A stretch of 22,684 nt of DNA from an uncultured Lachnospiraceae bacterium (GCA_910588875.1 CAJURT010000050.1:1-22684); one strand, 5' to 3'; shown: positions 14,930 through 22,625, counted from the stretch's first letter. Program-made: numbers and translations. Notes: generated from the sequence alone by a model not told the origin.

Positions 14930-15391
14930 ATGGCAGATTATGAGATGCGGAAAAAAGCAAATATCGGCAGTTCGTCCCTGATCCTGATTTTTATCGTCCT
15001 GTGTCTGGCGACTTTTGGACTTTTGTCTTTAGGAAATGCCAAGGGGGATGAACTTTTATCTGTCCGGAATGCGGCGGCCGTAAAGGAATATTACCGTGCG
15101 GACGGGTTGGGCGAAGAGTTTGTACAGCTTGTGGACAGGGCGCTTCTGGAGGCGGACGGAGACACTGCAAAGGAAGTAAAAAGAGAAGTCCTGTCCCGGC
15201 TAGGTGATTATTACCAGGAAGAAAAAGAATGTTTTCTGACAGATATCCCCATGGGTGCAGGGCAGGCGCTGAGGGTGGAACTGCAGGCAGACTGGCAGGA
15301 GAGGACGGTCAGGGTGCAATCCTGGAAAGTGTATATCCGGGAGGATTATGAGATTGACCAGTCTGTCAATGTCTGGAGCGGGGCAGAGTAA
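14930..15391 (+). CDS. Single-pass membrane protein of the pilus-like cluster
   Basis: The protein has 153 residues, with AGGAGG about ten bases upstream. A short basic leader (MADYEMRKKANIGSSS) precedes one membrane segment (LILIFIVLCLATFGLLSL, about 17-34). The outer domain begins GNAKGDELLSVRNAAAVKEYYRADG. This helical part is followed by a beta-rich tail (RVELQADWQERTVRVQSWKVYI). No canonical Gly/Glu prepilin site is visible. Position and topology suggest a structural or assembly component of the same apparatus. I do not recognise a family, and function is inferred only from neighbours. Confidence 0.7.
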   Translation: MADYEMRKKANIGSSSLILIFIVLCLATFGLLSLGNAKGDELLSVRNAAAVKEYYRADGLGEEFVQLVDRALLEADGDTAKEVKREVLSRLGDYYQEEKECFLTDIPMGAGQALRVELQADWQERTVRVQSWKVYIREDYEIDQSVNVWSGAE

Positions 15392-15419
15392 ACAAAAAAG
15401 CAGGAGAGAAAAGAAAGCG

Positions 15420-16484
15420 ATGAAGATAGAAGAATTGCTGCATGCGGCAGTGGAAAAGAAAGCGGCGGATATTTTCCTGATACCCGGGATGCCGCTGTCT
15501 TACCGGATTGGCGGAAGGATTACGAACCATAACGATGAGAAGATCTATCCCCAGGAAATGGATGCGCTGATCGAGGAATTTTATAAAATGGCGGGGAACC
15601 GTGATATGTCCCGGGTAAAAAAGCATGGGGATGATGACTTTTCCATGGCCATCCCGGGATTGTCCTGCTTCCGTGCCAACGTATTCCGCCAGAGGGGCTC
15701 CCTGGCGGCAATCATCCGTGTGATTACTTTTGACCTGCCGGATTTCCATACGCTGAGCATTCCGCAGAATGTGATTGACATTTCCAGGATGACAAAGGGG
15801 CTTGTGCTGGTGACCGGCCCTGCGGGAAGCGGAAAGAGCACTACCCTGGCCTGCATAATCGATGAGATCAACCGCAGCCGCAATGCCCATGTGATTACTC
15901 TGGAGGATCCCATCGAGTATCTTCACCGCCACAACCAGAGCGTGGTGACCCAGAGGGAGATTATGACGGACACGGACAGTTATGTGGCCGGGCTGAGGGC
16001 TGCCCTGCGCCAGGCGCCGGATGTGATCCTGGTGGGGGAGATGCGCGACGATGAGACGATCAAGACGGCGATGACGGCAGCGGAGACAGGGCACCTGGTG
16101 ATATCTACCCTGCACACGGTTGGGGCGGCCAATACGATTGACCGTATTATTGACAATTTCCCGCCAAACCAGCAGCAGCAGATCCGGACACAGCTTTCCA
16201 TGGTAATGCAGGCTGTGGTATCCCAGCAGCTGATCCCGGGGCTGGACGGAAAGGAACATCCTGCATTCGAGATTATGTTTTTCAATAATGCTGTCCGTAA
16301 CCTGATCCGGGAATCCAAGATCCATCAGATTGACAATATTATTGCCACATCCCAGGAGGAAGGGATGGTAACCATGGACAACAGCCTTTTGAATTTGTAC
16401 CGGCAGGGCCTGATCAGCAAGGACGATACGATTGTCCACAGCAATAACAGCGAACTGATGGAAAAGAAGCTGATGCGGCTATAG
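15420..16484 (+). CDS. pilT: PilT-type pilus motor ATPase
   Basis: The protein has 354 residues, the normal PilT length. ATG 15420 opens the family N-terminus MKIEELLHAAVEKKAADIFL; a longer frame starting inside the previous gene is discounted. The hexameric cytoplasmic ATPase powers pilus retraction. Walker A GPAGSGKST is at 133-141, the Asp box ITLEDPIEY at 159-167, Walker B ILVGEMRD at 203-210 and the His box TGHLVISTLHT at 223-233. AVRNLIRESKIHQI matches the AIRNLIRE motif that marks PilT rather than PilB. It lacks the zinc-binding tetracysteine loop of PilB/GspE. It is the only ATPase gene in the cluster and is followed by a terminator. Confidence 0.95.
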   Translation: MKIEELLHAAVEKKAADIFLIPGMPLSYRIGGRITNHNDEKIYPQEMDALIEEFYKMAGNRDMSRVKKHGDDDFSMAIPGLSCFRANVFRQRGSLAAIIRVITFDLPDFHTLSIPQNVIDISRMTKGLVLVTGPAGSGKSTTLACIIDEINRSRNAHVITLEDPIEYLHRHNQSVVTQREIMTDTDSYVAGLRAALRQAPDVILVGEMRDDETIKTAMTAAETGHLVISTLHTVGAANTIDRIIDNFPPNQQQQIRTQLSMVMQAVVSQQLIPGLDGKEHPAFEIMFFNNAVRNLIRESKIHQIDNIIATSQEEGMVTMDNSLLNLYRQGLISKDDTIVHSNNSELMEKKLMRL

Positions 16485-16498
16485 CCCGTAATGAGAAT

Positions 16499-16532
16499 AA
16501 CGCCTGAAGGCCGTGAGGCCTCCAGGCGTTTT
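16499..16532. terminator. Rho-independent terminator after pilT
   Basis: CGCCTG (16501) pairs with CAGGCG (to 16528), with an inner GGCC/GGCC pair, followed by TTTT. It sits between convergent pilT and the DUF4397-type gene and may serve both strands. Confidence 0.82.
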
Positions 16533-16548
16533 GAGGTTAAACCCGTTG

Positions 16549-17724
16549 TTAATCTTCTATGGTGAGGACGCGGAGCCCGTTGCCGGACCATGTGTTGCCG
16601 ATGATGTAAGAAGTATAGTTTCTGCCGGCAATGATATTAGCAGAGAAGGAAACCAGGGGCTGGCGGACCCCGGAGCCGGTGGCAACTGCCCCGATAACGA
16701 TGATCGGCAGTTCACGGATAAAGGCATAGTTGCTGGAATCAGTGACGTAAAACTGATAGAAGCCGGCTACGGCCTGTTTGTAGGAGGTTACGGTTTGGAA
16801 GCCCACATTGCGGAACACGGTTTCCCCGCCGGTCAGAAGAAGGTCAAAGGAGGAGCCGCTATAGGCCATGTTGGCAAACCGGTAGCATCCGGAACTGGCA
16901 GGCAGGTTACTGCAGCCGGTATCCACAACGCGGACCATCTCCAGCCCGCCGGAGGCAGAATCCGTCAGGACCATGGTCACTTTCTGATTGGCGACAAAGG
17001 GGAAGTTCTGCTGCAGCAGGATATTGCGCATACCGGTGGCACGCCGTACAGTGACCGTGTGGAAACCATCGGCAATCCAGTCGTAGCCGCTGACAGAGCC
17101 GAAGCGGGAGTTGGAGGCATAGCTGGTACTGTCGATGCAAATGCTGACGGCAAAGGCATTGGTAGATGCATTTAAGAAACGCACCTGTCCAAAACATTGC
17201 GGTGACATACATGGGGTACCGGTGGATGGCGGGAAGGATGGAAGCCAGGTAACTGGCCCATTGTTGTTGCCGGGATAAACGGGGCCGCCTTCACCTGGGT
17301 TCGGGAGAGGGATGACCGGCTCCTGGCCGGGGTCATTGCCGGGATAGACGGGGCCGCCTTCACCTGGGTTCGGGAGGGGGATGACCGGCTCATTCCCGGA
17401 GCCGTTGCCGGGATAAACGGGGCCGCCTTCACCTGGGTTCGGGAGGGGGATGACCGGTTCCTGTCCGGAGCCGTTGCCGGGATAAACGGGGCCGCCTTCA
17501 CCTGGGTTCGGGAGGGGGATGACCGGTTCCTGTCCGGAGCCGTTGCCGGGATAAACGGGGCCGCCTTCACCTGGGTTCGGGAGGGGGATGACCGGCTCCT
17601 GCCCGGGGATATTGCCGGGATAGGCCGGGCTGCCTTCGCCAGGGGTTGGCAAAGGGATCACAGGCTCTGCCTGCATATTGTTGGTATTGGAGGTTCCATT
17701 GTAGTGGGTATCATTTTCAGCCAT
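16549..17724 (-). CDS. DUF4397-type protein with proline/glycine-rich tandem repeats
   Basis: The protein has 391 residues. The N-terminus MAENDTHYNGTSNTNNMQA is hydrophilic and has no signal peptide or membrane segment. Residues 20-157 are six 23-residue repeats starting EPVIPLPNPGEGGPVYPGN. From about 178 a beta-rich domain begins (FGQVRFLNASTNAF) and a second similar unit follows (CYRFANMAYSGSSFDLLL), as in proteins with two DUF4397 units; this assignment is from recalled motifs. Several cysteines occur (TPCMSPQC, SICIDS, DTGCSN, SSGC). The proline/glycine stalk plus beta domains suggest a surface, spore or extracellular structural role, yet the export route is not evident. It faces pilT and stands alone. 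Confidence 0.75.
   Translation of the reverse strand: MAENDTHYNGTSNTNNMQAEPVIPLPTPGEGSPAYPGNIPGQEPVIPLPNPGEGGPVYPGNGSGQEPVIPLPNPGEGGPVYPGNGSGQEPVIPLPNPGEGGPVYPGNGSGNEPVIPLPNPGEGGPVYPGNDPGQEPVIPLPNPGEGGPVYPGNNNGPVTWLPSFPPSTGTPCMSPQCFGQVRFLNASTNAFAVSICIDSTSYASNSRFGSVSGYDWIADGFHTVTVRRATGMRNILLQQNFPFVANQKVTMVLTDSASGGLEMVRVVDTGCSNLPASSGCYRFANMAYSGSSFDLLLTGGETVFRNVGFQTVTSYKQAVAGFYQFYVTDSSNYAFIRELPIIVIGAVATGSGVRQPLVSFSANIIAGRNYTSYIIGNTWSGNGLRVLTIED
17254..17667 (-). repeat. Six tandem 69-base repeats within the DUF4397-type gene
   Basis: Each unit encodes 23 residues. The four central spacers read GSGQ, GSGQ, GSGN and DPGQ; the first unit (TPGEGSPAYPGNIPGQ) and the last (ending NNGP) differ most. 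Units 2-4 are almost identical at DNA level, suggesting recent expansion or homogenisation. Confidence 0.93.
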
Positions 17725-17813
17725 AAAAATGCCTCTGTAGGTTTTTAATTTACTGTATGTGAGGAGGTTTTTCCAAGTTCCTCATAAAAAGTGATGGAAA
17801 AATAAAAATGTAG

Positions 17814-17842
17814 TTGACAAAATACAAATGGCATGATAATAT
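17814..17842 (+). promoter_or_regulatory. Strong promoter of the tRNA-Thr gene
   Basis: Consensus TTGACA, a 17-base spacer and TAATAT with an upstream TGA (extended -10). It lies 42 bases before the tRNA. Confidence 0.85.
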
Positions 17843-17884
17843 ATGGAAGGTCGTTCGGTAAGGGCGGCGCGAAAAATGGAAAAT

Positions 17885-17957
17885 GCTGCTGTGGCTCAGT
17901 CGGTAGAGCGTCGCATTGGTAGTGCGGAGGTCACGGGTCCGATTCCCGTCAGCAGCT
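17885..17957 (+). tRNA. tRNA-Thr (anticodon GGT)
   Basis: The cloverleaf folds fully: acceptor GCTGCTG/CAGCAGC, D stem GCTC/GAGC with loop AGTCGGTA, anticodon stem TCGCA/TGCGG with loop TTGGTAG giving GGT, variable loop AGGTC, T stem ACGGG/CCCGT. Discriminator base is T, and CCA is not encoded. The T loop reads TCCGATT, so position 55 is C where U (pseudouridine) is usual. A promoter and terminator flank it, so it is a single-gene transcript. Confidence 0.95.
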
Positions 17958-17969
17958 TTGGGGAAAGAG

Positions 17970-18004
17970 CGGGAGACTTTGGATGGAAAGGTCTCCCGTA
18001 TTTT
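17970..18004 (+). terminator. Rho-independent terminator after tRNA-Thr
   Basis: CGGGAGAC (17970-17977) pairs with GTCTCCCG (17991-17998), followed by TATTTT, 12 bases after the tRNA end. Confidence 0.8.
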
Positions 18005-18074
18005 AAATTAATGAAAATCCCACAAAAATCAGCAACTGGCAGGATGCCGGGGGAGGATGGAAAGGATTTGGGCG

Positions 18075-19772
18075 ATGGAGAAAGAAAAGGTAATGCCGGA
18101 ATTGGCAGAAGAGAAAGAAGTAATTTCCAAGAATTTTATTGAGCAGGAGATCGAGAGGGATCTGGCGGAGGGGGTGTATGACCATGTACAGACCCGTTTC
18201 CCACCGGAGCCCAACGGGTATCTCCATATCGGGCATGCCAAGTCGATCCTGCTGAATTACGGCCTGGCGAAGAAATACGGCGGGAAATTCAACATGCGGT
18301 TTGACGATACGAACCCCACCAAGGAAAAGACGGAGTTTGTCCAGTCGATCCTGGACGACATCCATTGGCTGGGGGCAGACTATGAGGACAGGCTGTTCTT
18401 TGCCTCCAATTATTTTGAGCAGATGTATGAGTGCGCGGTGCTGCTGATCCGCAAGGGGAAGGCGTTTGTCTGCGACCTGAGTGCAGAGCAGATCCGGGAG
18501 TACCGGGGGGATTTTAAGACGCCGGGAAAGGAAAGCCCGTACCGGAACCGTACCGTGGAGGAAAATCTGCAGCTGTTTGAGGAGATGCGGGCAGGGAAAT
18601 ACCAGGACGGGGAAAAGGTGCTGCGCGCCCGGATTGACATGGCAAGCCCCAACATCAACATGAGGGATCCGGTTATTTACCGGGTTGCCCGTATGAGCCA
18701 CCACAATACGGGGGATAAGTGGTGTATCTACCCGATGTATGATTTTGCCCATCCGATTGAGGATGCGATTGAGCATATCACCCATTCGATCTGTACCCTG
18801 GAGTTTGAAGACCACCGCCCCTTATACGACTGGGTGGTGCGCGAATGCGAATTTGAGAACCCGCCGCGGCAGATAGAATTTGCAAAGCTGTATCTGACAA
18901 ATGTGGTGACCGGCAAGCGGTATATCAAGAAGCTGGTGGAGGACGGCACTGTGGACGGCTGGGATGACCCGCGCCTGGTGTCGATTGCGGCATTGCGCCG
19001 CCGGGGATACACACCGGAATCGATCCGTATGTTCGTGGAACTGGTGGGTGTGGCGAAGGCCAACAGTTCCGTGGATTATGCGATGCTGGAGTATTGTATC
19101 CGTGAGGATTTGAAGCTTAAGAAACCCAGGATGATGGCTGTCCTGGATCCGGTTAAGCTGGTGATTGACAATTATCCGGAAGGGCAGACAGAGATGCTGG
19201 AGGTGCCGAATAACTTAGAGAACCCGGAACTGGGTTCCCGTATGGTGCCGTTTGGCAGGGAATTGTATATCGAACGCGAAGATTTCATGGAAGAGCCGCC
19301 GAAAAAATATTTCCGTCTGTTCCCGGGCAATGAAGTCCGTCTGATGAGCGCGTATTTTGTCACCTGTACCGGGTGTGAAAAGGATGAGGACGGGAATGTG
19401 ACGGTGGTCCACGCCACATATGACCCTGAGACGAAGAGCGGTTCCGGTTTTAGCGGGCGCAAGGTAAAGGGGACGATCCACTGGGTGCTGGCAGATACGG
19501 CAAAGAAAGTGGAATGCCGGTTATATGAAAATATTGTGGATGAGGAAAAGGGAAAGCTGAATGAAGACGGTACTCTGAATTTAAACCCCAATTCCCTGAC
19601 TGTGCTGCAGGATTGCTATGTGGAGCCTGCTTTGGGGGAGGCAGCGGCGTATGAGAGTTTCCAGTTTGTCCGGAACGGGTTTTTCTGTGTGGACTGCAAA
19701 GACAGCAGGCCGGGGGCACCGGTATTTAACCGGATTGTGTCGTTGAAGAGTTCTTTTAAGCTGCCCAAATAA
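18075..19772 (+). CDS. glnS: Glutamine--tRNA ligase
   Basis: The protein has 565 residues from ATG 18075, eight bases after AAAGGA; an in-frame ATG at 18057 has GGAGG touching it and is poorly spaced. GlnRS charges tRNA-Gln directly. The class I HIGH motif is in RFPPEPNGYLHIGHAKS, at 51-54. The conserved RFDDTNPTKE, then HNTGDKWCIYPMYDFAHPIED and LEFEDHRPLYDW identify the GlnRS/GluRS family, and the C-terminal beta-barrel anticodon domain (GRKVKGTIHWV) is present. The second ATP motif, normally MSKRKL, reads TGKRYIKKL at 279-287, followed by the usual DGWDDPRL. Presence of GlnRS implies the organism need not rely solely on amidotransferase for Gln-tRNA. Confidence 0.96.
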   Translation: MEKEKVMPELAEEKEVISKNFIEQEIERDLAEGVYDHVQTRFPPEPNGYLHIGHAKSILLNYGLAKKYGGKFNMRFDDTNPTKEKTEFVQSILDDIHWLGADYEDRLFFASNYFEQMYECAVLLIRKGKAFVCDLSAEQIREYRGDFKTPGKESPYRNRTVEENLQLFEEMRAGKYQDGEKVLRARIDMASPNINMRDPVIYRVARMSHHNTGDKWCIYPMYDFAHPIEDAIEHITHSICTLEFEDHRPLYDWVVRECEFENPPRQIEFAKLYLTNVVTGKRYIKKLVEDGTVDGWDDPRLVSIAALRRRGYTPESIRMFVELVGVAKANSSVDYAMLEYCIREDLKLKKPRMMAVLDPVKLVIDNYPEGQTEMLEVPNNLENPELGSRMVPFGRELYIEREDFMEEPPKKYFRLFPGNEVRLMSAYFVTCTGCEKDEDGNVTVVHATYDPETKSGSGFSGRKVKGTIHWVLADTAKKVECRLYENIVDEEKGKLNEDGTLNLNPNSLTVLQDCYVEPALGEAAAYESFQFVRNGFFCVDCKDSRPGAPVFNRIVSLKSSFKLPK

Positions 19773-19786
19773 GGCTGGAAGGAGAG

Positions 19787-19826
19787 CAGCCCGGGCGTAC
19801 AGGGATATCCTTGGGTGCCCGGGCTG
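19787..19826. terminator. Hairpin between glnS and the convergent small gene
   Basis: CAGCCCGGGC (19787-19796) pairs perfectly with GCCCGGGCTG (19817-19826). The trailing TTGT is weak on the plus strand and CTCTCC on the minus, so termination may be inefficient. Confidence 0.6.
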
Positions 19827-19840
19827 TTGTAATATGCTTG

Positions 19841-20335
19841 TTACTGGGATTCTAAGTCAGTGTCCTCGGTGATGATGGTGGATGCTTCCTCTTCGTCTTT
19901 GGCGGAATCGTCCTCTCCGTCTTCGGGTTCTTCGACAGGAGCCTCCGCGGCCTCGGGATCTGAGGATGTCCCGGAGAAGGTGGCCTTGGCGGCGGCAGCC
20001 GTGTCGGCAGCGGCGTTCATGGCTTCCTTAGCGGTGTCGGTCATGATGGCGGCGGCATCCCGCACCACATTTTTGGCAGCGCCGGCGGCATCCTTGACTG
20101 CGCTTAACACATCCCCGGCGGCTACCATGAATTCATCCTTGTCCGCATGCAGGGATACATAATTACGGTTCATGGTGCTGTCAGGGATCGGGGTTTCGTC
20201 CTCCTCCTCAAAATCACGGAAATCCTCATCCAGTTCCTTGCTGAACGAGCGGTATTTCGTGAAATATGAGATCCCGGCGGCAGCGGCACCAACAACGGCA
20301 GCCAGCGCAAGGATCTTTCCTGCTTTCTTTGCCAT
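19841..20335 (-). CDS. Small membrane-anchored acidic/alanine-rich protein (YtxH-like)
   Basis: The protein has 164 residues from ATG 20335, with AAGGAG eight bases upstream; an earlier in-frame start at 20344 is less well placed. MAKKAGKILALAAVVGAAAA begins the protein; residues 8-24 form one membrane segment. An acidic linker (ELDEDFRDFEEEDETP) follows, then an alanine-rich helix (DVLSAVKDAAGAAKNVVRDAAAIMTDTAKEAMNAAADTAAAAKA, about 75-120 in shorter pieces). The tail is acidic and disordered. The alanine/lysine/aspartate pattern recalls YtxH-type or apolipoprotein-like helical stress proteins, but the match is to composition more than to a motif. Function unknown. It diverges from groESL. 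Confidence 0.75.
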   Translation of the reverse strand: MAKKAGKILALAAVVGAAAAGISYFTKYRSFSKELDEDFRDFEEEDETPIPDSTMNRNYVSLHADKDEFMVAAGDVLSAVKDAAGAAKNVVRDAAAIMTDTAKEAMNAAADTAAAAKATFSGTSSDPEAAEAPVEEPEDGEDDSAKDEEEASTIITEDTDLESQ

Positions 20336-20513
20336 AATCAGCACTCCTTTCTGTCAACCAGTATTGTTATTCCCTGTCAGATGAAAGGGTGCCAGGTTGA
20401 CGGGTTATAATATAAACAGGCTTTTTTAAATAGCCGGATAGCGAAAAGCTTATCTTCATTGTAATATGAAACCGAAAAAAAGGGAAGAGGGGAACTGTAA
20501 AAAATTTATAAAA

Positions 20514-20540
20514 TTAGCACTCAATACTTGACAGTGCTAA
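20514..20540 (+). promoter_or_regulatory. CIRCE operator (HrcA binding site)
   Basis: TTAGCACTC, nine bases, then CAGTGCTAA: the consensus inverted repeat with one mismatch (C for G) at the first base of the right arm. HrcA, encoded elsewhere, is expected to repress groESL here. The rest of 20336-20645 holds the leader of groES and the upstream region of the minus-strand gene; I see no other gene. Confidence 0.95.
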
Positions 20541-20556
20541 CAACTCGTGGTATAAA
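20528..20556 (+). promoter_or_regulatory. groESL promoter overlapping CIRCE
   Basis: A perfect -35 TTGACA (20528-20533), a 17-base spacer and TATAAA (20551-20556). The -35 sits in the CIRCE spacer and the first bases of its right arm, so bound HrcA would cover it. Confidence 0.88.
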
Positions 20557-20645
20557 TGGTAATGTACATGAAAAAGGAACCCTTTACCAGGCTCCAATAA
20601 AGAAAAAACAGAATCAGAGAAGAATCGAATAAGGAGGAATTATCC

Positions 20646-20930
20646 ATGAAGTTAGTACCATTATTTGACCGTGTTGTGTTAAAGCAGCTGGTAGCAGAGG
20701 AGACCACCAAGTCCGGTATTGTACTGCCGGGACAGGCAAAAGAAAAACCGCAGCAGGCAGAGGTGATAGCGGTAGGCCCGGGCGGAGTTGTGGACGGCAA
20801 GGAAGTTACCATGCAGGTAAAGGTTGGGGACAAGGTTATTTTCTCTAAGTATTCGGGGACAGAGGTTGAGGTTGACGAAGAGAAGTACGTGGTAGTGAAG
20901 CAGAACGACATTCTTGCCGTGATTGAGTAA
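20646..20930 (+). CDS. groES: Co-chaperonin GroES
   Basis: The protein has 94 residues, the standard size. It is the heptameric lid of the GroEL folding chamber. KLVPLFDRVVLKQL opens the beta barrel. The mobile loop EETTKSGIVLPGQAKEK (about 18-34) carries the hydrophobic IVL tripeptide (25-27) that contacts GroEL. The roof segment is VGPGGVVDGKEV. An AAGGAGG ribosome site precedes the ATG. It is followed after 47 bases by groEL in one operon under CIRCE control. Confidence 0.98.
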   Translation: MKLVPLFDRVVLKQLVAEETTKSGIVLPGQAKEKPQQAEVIAVGPGGVVDGKEVTMQVKVGDKVIFSKYSGTEVEVDEEKYVVVKQNDILAVIE

Positions 20931-20977
20931 GCAGGCACGATAATTTTAAGAACAGATCATTCAGGAGGAAGAGAACA

Positions 20978-22600
20978 ATGGCAAAGCAGATCAAATATGG
21001 CGTAGAGGCCAGAAAAGCATTGGAGTCCGGTGTCAACCAGCTGGCGGATACCGTCCGGGTAACCTTAGGGCCGAAAGGAAGGAACGTGGTTTTGGATAAG
21101 TCTTTCGGTGCACCGCTGATCACCAACGACGGTGTGACGATCGCAAAGGAGATCGAACTGGAGGATGCATTTGAGAACATGGGCGCACAGCTGGTGAAGG
21201 AAGTGGCGACCAAGACAAACGATGTGGCAGGCGACGGCACCACCACGGCGACCGTGCTGGCTCAGTCGATGATCAATGAAGGGATGAAGAACCTGGCAGC
21301 CGGAGCCAATCCGATCGTGCTGCGCAAGGGCATGAAGAAGGCAACCGAGGCGGCAGTGGAGGCGATTGCCAAGATGAGCCAGCCGATTGAAGGCAAGGCT
21401 CAGATCGCCAGGGTTGCGGCGATCTCCGCATCGGACGACGAGGTAGGCGAATTGGTAGCGGACGCCATGGAGAAGGTTTCCAATGACGGTGTTATCACCA
21501 TCGAGGAGTCCAAGACCATGAAGACCGAACTGGACTTGGTAGAAGGCATGCAGTTTGACCGCGGCTATGTGTCTGCCTATATGTGCACCGATATGGATAA
21601 GATGGAAGCCAACCTGGATGATCCCTATATCCTGATTACCGATAAGAAGATTGCCAATATCCAGGAGATCCTGCCGATCCTTGAGCAGATTGTGCAGTCC
21701 GGGGCAAAGCTTTTGATCATTGCCGAGGATATTGAGGGTGAGGCATTGACCACCCTGATTGTGAATAAGCTGAGAGGCACCTTCTCCGTAGTGGGAGTGA
21801 AAGCACCGGGCTACGGCGACAGAAGAAAAGAGATGCTGAAGGATATCGCGATCCTGACTGGCGGCACCGTGATTTCTGAGGAACTGGGCCTGGATCTGAA
21901 GGAAGCAACCATGGAACAGCTGGGCCGTGCAAAATCCGTGAAAGTACAGAAGGAGAACACCATTATTGTAGACGGCTGCGGTGACAAGGCAGAGATCAGC
22001 GCCCGTGTATCCCAGATCCGTGCACAGATCGAGGAGACCACCTCTGATTTTGACAAGGAGAAGCTGCAGGAGAGGCTGGCGAAGCTGGCAGGCGGTGTGG
22101 CAGTGATCCGGGTAGGCGCTGCTACTGAGACAGAGATGAAGGAAGCAAAACTCCGCATGGAAGATGCTCTGGCAGCAACCAGGGCCGCTGTGGAAGAAGG
22201 GATCATTGCCGGCGGCGGAAGCGCTTATGTGCATGCATGCAAGGATGTGCAGAGCGTGGTTGACAGCCTGGACGGCGACGAGAAGACCGGCGCCAAGATT
22301 ATCTTAAAGGCTTTGGAGTCCCCCATGTTCCACATCGTAGGCAATGCAGGCCTGGAAGGCTCCGTCATTATCAACAAAGTGAAAGAATCAGAAGTAGGCG
22401 TAGGCTTTGACGCTTACAAGGAAGAATATGTAGACATGATCAAAGCAGGCATCCTGGATCCCGCCAAGGTAACCAGAAGCGCCCTGCAGAATGCAACCAG
22501 CGTTGCATCCACCCTGCTGACGACCGAGTCTGTGGTCGCCAACATCAAAGAAGAAACCCCCGCCATGCCCGCCGGCGGCCCAGGGATGGGGATGATGTAA
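20978..22600 (+). CDS. groEL: Chaperonin GroEL
   Basis: The protein has 540 residues, full length, forming the double-ring ATP-driven folding chamber. Nucleotide-binding signatures are GPKGRN at 31-36 and GDGTTTA at 85-91. The chaperonin signature AAVEEGIIAGGG lies near 403-414, and the C-terminal flexible tail ends GGPGMGMM, a shortened version of the GGM repeat. AGGAGG precedes the ATG. It is transcribed with groES from the CIRCE-regulated promoter. Nothing unusual is seen in the sequence. Confidence 0.99.
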   Translation: MAKQIKYGVEARKALESGVNQLADTVRVTLGPKGRNVVLDKSFGAPLITNDGVTIAKEIELEDAFENMGAQLVKEVATKTNDVAGDGTTTATVLAQSMINEGMKNLAAGANPIVLRKGMKKATEAAVEAIAKMSQPIEGKAQIARVAAISASDDEVGELVADAMEKVSNDGVITIEESKTMKTELDLVEGMQFDRGYVSAYMCTDMDKMEANLDDPYILITDKKIANIQEILPILEQIVQSGAKLLIIAEDIEGEALTTLIVNKLRGTFSVVGVKAPGYGDRRKEMLKDIAILTGGTVISEELGLDLKEATMEQLGRAKSVKVQKENTIIVDGCGDKAEISARVSQIRAQIEETTSDFDKEKLQERLAKLAGGVAVIRVGAATETEMKEAKLRMEDALAATRAAVEEGIIAGGGSAYVHACKDVQSVVDSLDGDEKTGAKIILKALESPMFHIVGNAGLEGSVIINKVKESEVGVGFDAYKEEYVDMIKAGILDPAKVTRSALQNATSVASTLLTTESVVANIKEETPAMPAGGPGMGMM

Positions 22601-22625
22601 CGTAAGGCAGAGCCAAGCTGCGAAC

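Noticed and set aside
16513..17175. 220-codon plus-strand frame opposite the DUF4397-type gene
   Set aside because: It is a low-complexity shadow caused by codon bias; it has no ribosome site and begins inside the pilT terminator region.
17172..17570. Repeat-rich 132-codon minus frame within the 69-base repeats
   Set aside because: It is another frame of the same repeats; the long DUF4397-type frame explains the sequence.
17254..17667. Possible CRISPR array from regularly spaced repeats
   Set aside because: The units are contiguous 69-base in-frame coding repeats without unique spacers, and no cas gene is near.
17843..18142. 99-codon frame running through the tRNA-Thr gene
   Set aside because: It reads through the tRNA and its terminator and ends in glnS sequence; a protein here is not credible.
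18909..18935. glnS as a pseudogene because KMSKS is not found
   Set aside because: The frame is full length and all other motifs are intact; a variant loop is more likely than decay.
21065..22234. Long open frame (389 codons) on the minus strand opposite groEL
   Set aside because: It is the antisense shadow of groEL; the composition is rich in His, Leu, Gln and Cys with no family resemblance and no ribosome site.
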